A stretch of 64,000 nucleotides of DNA, taken from NCBI GenBank assembly GCA_019828595.1, contig JAHQRK010000001.1:2170001-2234000 (forward strand), given 5' to 3'. This document shows, one piece after another, positions 58,706-64,000 of the stretch. A program made the position numbers and the translations under genes. How positions within the stretch are numbered: the first letter of the stretch is position 1; the number at the start of each line of letters is the position of its first letter. The notes beneath the pieces were generated by a model, which saw nothing but the letters and a program-made list of their open reading frames with translations, searched no databases and had not been told where the DNA came from. Source of the stretch: Aphanomyces cochlioides. Taxonomy: Eukaryota > Oomycota > Saprolegniomycetes > Saprolegniales > Verrucalvaceae.

Positions 58706-60580
58706 GATACAAGTAGTCATGCAAAAGTTATCATTATCGAGTTATATAGTAGACTGGCGCGAGGTCATTCACCACCACTTGCACGTCCATGCTGCGGAGT
58801 GGCTCCTTCGAGCGCGTTTGCATCGTTGGATGCTTGGTCGATTCCAACATGGGACTAGCTTCCCCTTCAGCACAGGATTGCTCGTGGGTGGTTTGACCTT
58901 TGACATGCGTCCAAAACTGGGCAACCACTGCCATACCGCCACGGTCGTCGTGAACAACACAGCCAAGAGCTGCACAACCAACAGCATGTGAAAGTCCACC
59001 ACGTTGGATGTGTCTGGCTCGACGGCGGCAGCAGGGCGACGACAATGGTCGACCACCTTGGGCGGGTCACGCTTCACGGCAGCAGGTCGAGGACATGCCT
59101 TGGATGGAAATTTGTGCTGCAGAGCCAGGCCGATGCCAGTGGTCGCATACCCATCCACCATCAACACCGCACGAATGCGCGGCGCAGGCATATACACAAA
59201 CTCGTTCACACGTTCCGGCCTTTTCGTCAGACGTCAGTACATCATGACACCAACGCACCACAAACGTACCACGTATCATACAGACTCGAAAAGACCTGTC
59301 GAGCTTCCACACGGACCAGCAAGAAATTGTCGTGGAGCGCTTCACGCACAAAATCCTTCAACAGCGAATACTCTGGCTCCAACTCTTCCTTCGTGCATGT
59401 CTCGACAGTGATGCCAAGCAGCTTCACAACAAGATGGCGCTTCCATCCTAAGAAGACGGCTAAGGGACGCAAACACAGACACTTTACCTCCTTCCGTACG
59501 ATGATTCCGGGTTGCACGCGCCGCCTTGTAATACCCATGTAGTGTCTTGACACTCAAAAGAGTCGTCTCAGCCAAGGCTTCCACACAATATGTGCTCGCC
59601 ATGCTGATCGCTGCAGGGTCCTCAGCCGACATTCGACGCACACAAGCTGCGTCCAAGAGTGGCACGAGCAAGACGTCCGCAAACGGTGCAAACGCTGCAC
59701 CCAACTGACGCGCAAACGAAGCTACCACACCACACGTTGCTTGCACCACCGTCGCGTCCAAACTCGACAGCAACTTGGCTCGCACGCTTGCCTAGTCCGA
59801 GTCTGGAGGGATCTTTTTCGACAATCCATACCGCGAGAGGCAGCATGTGGTCCACCACAGCATTTTTCGACTCCATTTTCGCGCGTTTGAGGCAGCTTCT
59901 CAGCTTCTTCAACGCACCGGTCATAGTGCACTCGGCACTGTAGCCTTCGAGTGTGGCTCGGCAGGCGTTGATCTACATCCCGTGAGACCGACCGAGAGGA
60001 CAGACGACCAACGCACCTTACAAAACAGCGTGTTCATCGTAGGGAGGTCGAATTCGAAAATGGCCTCGAGGTCGCGAGGACCTCGTGCGTTGAAATGGGG
60101 AATTCTCCCATGCGACAGAAGAGGAACCACAAAGTCTCAGAGCGACGACACCACCGACGGATAGTATAAGGTGGCGATGTGTATCCTCGACTTCAATGCT
60201 GTATAGGACAACACATTGACGTCGAGGATACACATGGCCACCTTGTCCTGGCGAGCACACGACAGAACGAGGAGGCCACACAAGAAGTCGAGCACCATTC
60301 TATCGTCGTCTGCTTCATCCATATCATGCCATATCTACACACACCTGATCTCGGTCGCACTATTTCTTGAGACGTGGGTCGTCCTTGGAGCCAACGGAGA
60401 CGCTCCATCAAGCGGGGAGGATCTGGACGCTGGCGCCTTTCTTGCGCGCTTTTCCAACAGACAGGTTCTCCGGAAAGATAGAAACCCTTTATCCGGAATG
60501 GCCAGCAACAACGTGGCTGTCCAAGATATCCCTCGTCAAGGACCCAGTTGTCCAAGATATCCTTTGTCATGGACCCTGAC
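58706..60580 (-). repeat. Right-arm array unit 5 (1875 bp)
   Basis: atccggaatgg form. Unique substitution gagtctgg instead of gagtcagg at about 59,803, inside an intron of the CLASP-like fragment; unspliced, it removes the intronic stop, so the frame 59924-59622 reads through. Confidence 0.93.
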
Positions 60581-62455
60581 GATACAAGTAGTCATGCAAA
60601 AGTTATCATTATCGAGTTATATAGTAGACTGGCGCGAGGTCATTCACCACCACTTGCACGTCCATGCTGCGGAGTGGCTCCTTCGAGCGCGTTTGCATCG
60701 TTGGATGCTTGGTCGATTCCAACATGGGACTAGCTTCCCCTTCAGCACAGGATTGCTCGTGGGTGGTTTGACCTTTGACATGCGTCCAAAACTGGGCAAC
60801 CACTGCCATACCGCCACGGTCGTCGTGAACAACACAGCCAAGAGCTGCACAACCAACAGCATGTGAAAGTCCACCACGTTGGATGTGTCTGGCTCGACGG
60901 CGGCAGCAGGGCGACGACAATGGTCGACCACCTTGGGCGGGTCACGCTTCACGGCAGCAGGTCGAGGACATGCCTTGGATGGAAATTTGTGCTGCAGAGC
61001 CAGGCCGATGCCAGTGGTCGCATACCCATCCACCATCAACACCGCACGAATGCGCGGCGCAGGCATATACACAAACTCGTTCACACGTTCCGGCCTTTTC
61101 GTCAGACGTCAGTACATCATGACACCAACGCACCACAAACGTACCACGTATCATACAGACTCGAAAAGACCTGTCGAGCTTCCACACGGACCAGCAAGAA
61201 ATTGTCGTGGAGCGCTTCACGCACAAAATCCTTCAACAGCGAATACTCTGGCTCCAACTCTTCCTTCGTGCATGTCTCGACAGTGATGCCAAGCAGCTTC
61301 ACAACAAGATGGCGCTTCCATCCTAAGAAGACGGCTAAGGGACGCAAACACAGACACTTTACCTCCTTCCGTACGATGATTCCGGGTTGCACGCGCCGCC
61401 TTGTAATACCCATGTAGTGTCTTGACACTCAAAAGAGTCGTCTCAGCCAAGGCTTCCACACAATATGTGCTCGCCATGCTGATCGCTGCAGGGTCCTCAG
61501 CCGACATTCGACGCACACAAGCTGCGTCCAAGAGTGGCACGAGCAAGACGTCCGCAAACGGTGCAAACGCTGCACCCAACTGACGCGCAAACGAAGCTAC
61601 CACACCACACGTTGCTTGCACCACCGTCGCGTCCAAACTCGACAGCAACTTGGCTCGCACGCTTGCCTAGTCCGAGTCAGGAGGGATCTTTTTCGACAAT
61701 CCATACCGCGAGAGGCAGCATGTGGTCCACCACAGCATTTTTCGACTCCATTTTCGCGCGTTTGAGGCAGCTTCTCAGCTTCTTCAACGCACCGGTCATA
61801 GTGCACTCGGCACTGTAGCCTTCGAGTGTGGCTCGGCAGGCGTTGATCTACATCCCGTGAGACCGACCGAGAGGACAGACGACCAACGCACCTTACAAAA
61901 CAGCGTGTTCATCGTAGGGAGGTCGAATTCGAAAATGGCCTCGAGGTCGCGAGGACCTCGTGCGTTGAAATGGGGAATTCTCCCATGCGACAGAAGAGGA
62001 ACCACAAAGTCTCAGAGCGACGACACCACCGACGGATAGTATAAGGTGGCGATGTGTATCCTCGACTTCAATGCTGTATAGGACAACACATTGACGTCGA
62101 GGATACACATGGCCACCTTGTCCTGGCGAGCACACGACAGAACGAGGAGGCCACACAAGAAGTCGAGCACCATTCTATCGTCGTCTGCTTCATCCATATC
62201 ATGCCATATCTACACACACCTGATCTCGGTCGCACTATTTCTTGAGACGTGGGTCGTCCTTGGAGCCAACGGAGACGCTCCATCAAGCGGGGAGGATCTG
62301 GACGCTGGCGCCTTTCTTGCGCGCTTTTCCAACAGACAGGTTCTCCGGAAAGATAGAAACCCTTTATCCGGAATGGCCAGCAACAACGTGGCTGTCCAAG
62401 ATATCCCTCGTCAAGGACCCAGTTGTCCAAGATATCCTTTGTCATGGACCCTGAC
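60581..62455 (-). repeat. Right-arm array unit 6 (1875 bp)
   Basis: atccggaatgg form and the common gagtcagg state. CLASP-like fragment on the minus strand at about 60,642-62,012. Confidence 0.93.
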
Positions 62456-64000
62456 GATACAAGTAGTCATGCAAAAGTTATCATTATCGAGTTATATAGT
62501 AGACTGGCGCGAGGTCATTCACCACCACTTGCACGTCCATGCTGCGGAGTGGCTCCTTCGAGCGCGTTTGCATCGTTGGATGCTTGGTCGATTCCAACAT
62601 GGGACTAGCTTCCCCTTCAGCACAGGATTGCTCGTGGGTGGTTTGACCTTTGACATGCGTCCAAAACTGGGCAACCACTGCCATACCGCCACGGTCGTCG
62701 TGAACAACACAGCCAAGAGCTGCACAACCAACAGCATGTGAAAGTCCACCACGTTGGATGTGTCTGGCTCGACGGCGGCAGCGGGCGACGACAACAATGG
62801 TCGACCACCTTGGGCGGGTCACGCTTCACGGCAGCAGGTCGAGGACATGCCTTGGATGGAAATTTGTGCTGCAGAGCCAGGCCGATGCCAGTGGTCGCAT
62901 ACCCATCCACCATCAACACCGCACGAATGCGCGGCGCAGGCATATACACAAACTCGTTCACACGTTCCGGCCTTTTCGTCAGACGTCAGTACATCATGAC
63001 ACCAACGCACCACAAACGTACCACGTATCATACAGACTCGAAAAGACCTGTCGAGCTTCCACACGGACCAGCAAGAAATTGTCGTGGAGCGCTTCACGCA
63101 CAAAATCCTTCAACAGCGAATACTCTGGCTCCAACTCTTCCTTCGTGCATGTCTCGACAGTGATGCCAAGCAGCTTCACAACAAGATGGCGCTTCCATCC
63201 TAAGAAGACGGCTAAGGGACGCAAACACAGACACTTTACCTCCTTCCGTACGATGATTCCGGGTTGCACGCGCCGCCTTGTAATACCCATGTAGTGTCTT
63301 GACACTCAAAAGAGTCGTCTCAGCCAAGGCTTCCACACAATATGTGCTCGCCATGCTGATCGCTGCAGGGTCCTCAGCCGACATTCGACGCACACAAGCT
63401 GCGTCCAAGAGTGGCACGAGCAAGACGTCCGCAAACGGTGCAAACGCTGCACCCAACTGACGCGCAAACGAAGCTACCACACCACACGTTGCTTGCACCA
63501 CCGTCGCGTCCAAACTCGACAGCAACTTGGCTCGCACGCTTGCCTAGTCCGAGTCAGGAGGGATCTTTTTCGACAATCCATACCGCGAGAGGCAGCATGT
63601 GGTCCACCACAGCATTTTTCGACTCCATTTTCGCGCGTTTGAGGCAGCTTCTCAGCTTCTTCAACGCACCGGTCATAGTGCACTCGGCACTGTAGCCTTC
63701 GAGTGTGGCTCGGCAGGCGTTGATCTACATCCCGTGAGACCGACCGAGAGGACAGACGACCAACGCACCTTACAAAACAGCGTGTTCATCGTAGGGAGGT
63801 CGAATTCGAAAATGGCCTCGAGGTCGCGAGGACCTCGTGCGTTGAAATGGGGAATTCTCCCATGCGACAGAAGAGGAACCACAAAGTCTCAGAGCGACGA
63901 CACCACCGACGGATAGTATAAGGTGGCGATGTGTATCCTCGACTTCAATGCTGTATAGGACAACACATTGACGTCGAGGATACACATGGCCACCTTGTCC
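62456..64000 (-). repeat. Right-arm array unit 7 (runs off the window)
   Basis: Differs near 62,780: gcagcgggcgacgacaacaa against gcagcagggcgacgacaa in the others, a net gain of 2 bp that shifts the frame of the exon E region. The array continues beyond the window. Confidence 0.92.

Noticed and set aside
59622..59924. Longer open frame in unit 5
   Set aside because: It results from a single base change in an intron stop codon; not evidence of a new gene.
41149..62822. Many 60-216 codon frames on both strands in each array unit
   Set aside because: They recur only because the units are identical. Only the frame with TOG/CLASP homology and phase-consistent introns is supported.
51209..64000. 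CRISPR-like array
   Set aside because: The repeated unit is 1.87 kb with no short repeat-spacer pattern, and the genome is eukaryotic.

Overview
The window is nuclear DNA of an oomycete, most likely a Saprolegniales member (Aphanomyces or Saprolegnia type). The evidence is dense genes on both strands, many canonical GT-AG introns of only about 35-64 nt, eukaryotic families (BAR, MOB, myosin, SNARE, GYF, BTB, F-box, TIM44, AAR2), and mariner, pogo, Harbinger and Ty3/gypsy elements. No species can be named from the sequence alone. Exon joins below were worked out by hand from splice sites, reading phase and protein-family logic. Where I give a total length, the exon lengths sum to a multiple of three.

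Positions 1-20,760 are a gene-rich stretch: an ankyrin/WW protein (cut by the window start), a C2-protein kinase, a BAR-MOB1 fusion, a small membrane/coiled-coil protein, an unconventional myosin with a C-terminal WW domain, two tandem Qa-SNAREs, an RCC1-BTB protein, a GIGYF-like GYF protein and a secreted temptin-like protein. Positions 20,800-27,700 are AT-rich and full of mobile-element debris: adjacent perfect palindromes, a MITE, a mariner fragment, CENP-B/psq-type HTH fragments, a pogo/Tigger element with terminal repeats and TA target duplication but a frameshifted transposase, a tRNA-derived SINE-like stretch and a truncated Harbinger transposase. Positions 27,700-40,621 are again compact: an F-box protein, an ABC1/UbiB atypical kinase, a 982-aa unrecognised protein, TIM44, AAR2, a membrane-anchored methyltransferase and CTP synthase. 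Two convergent gene pairs have stop codons only 12 and 19 nt apart.

From about 41,260 to the right edge the DNA is a head-to-head array of near-identical 1.87-kb units. Each unit holds a fragment of a CLASP/TOG-domain gene with its introns still present. Units left of 51,188 face one way and units right of 51,209 the other, around a 20-nt spacer. A 6.7-kb Ty3/gypsy element with 142-bp LTRs interrupts the left arm. Its gag and pol are broken, and it carries an extra spliced antisense gene between pol and its 3' LTR.

The most unusual items are the BAR-MOB1 fusion, the CLASP-derived palindromic array and the retroelement with an antisense, intron-containing ORF. The genes do not form an operon or a single pathway. 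Several concern vesicle traffic and the cytoskeleton (myosin, syntaxins, BAR-MOB, CLASP fragments), and two are mitochondrial (TIM44, the ABC1 kinase).
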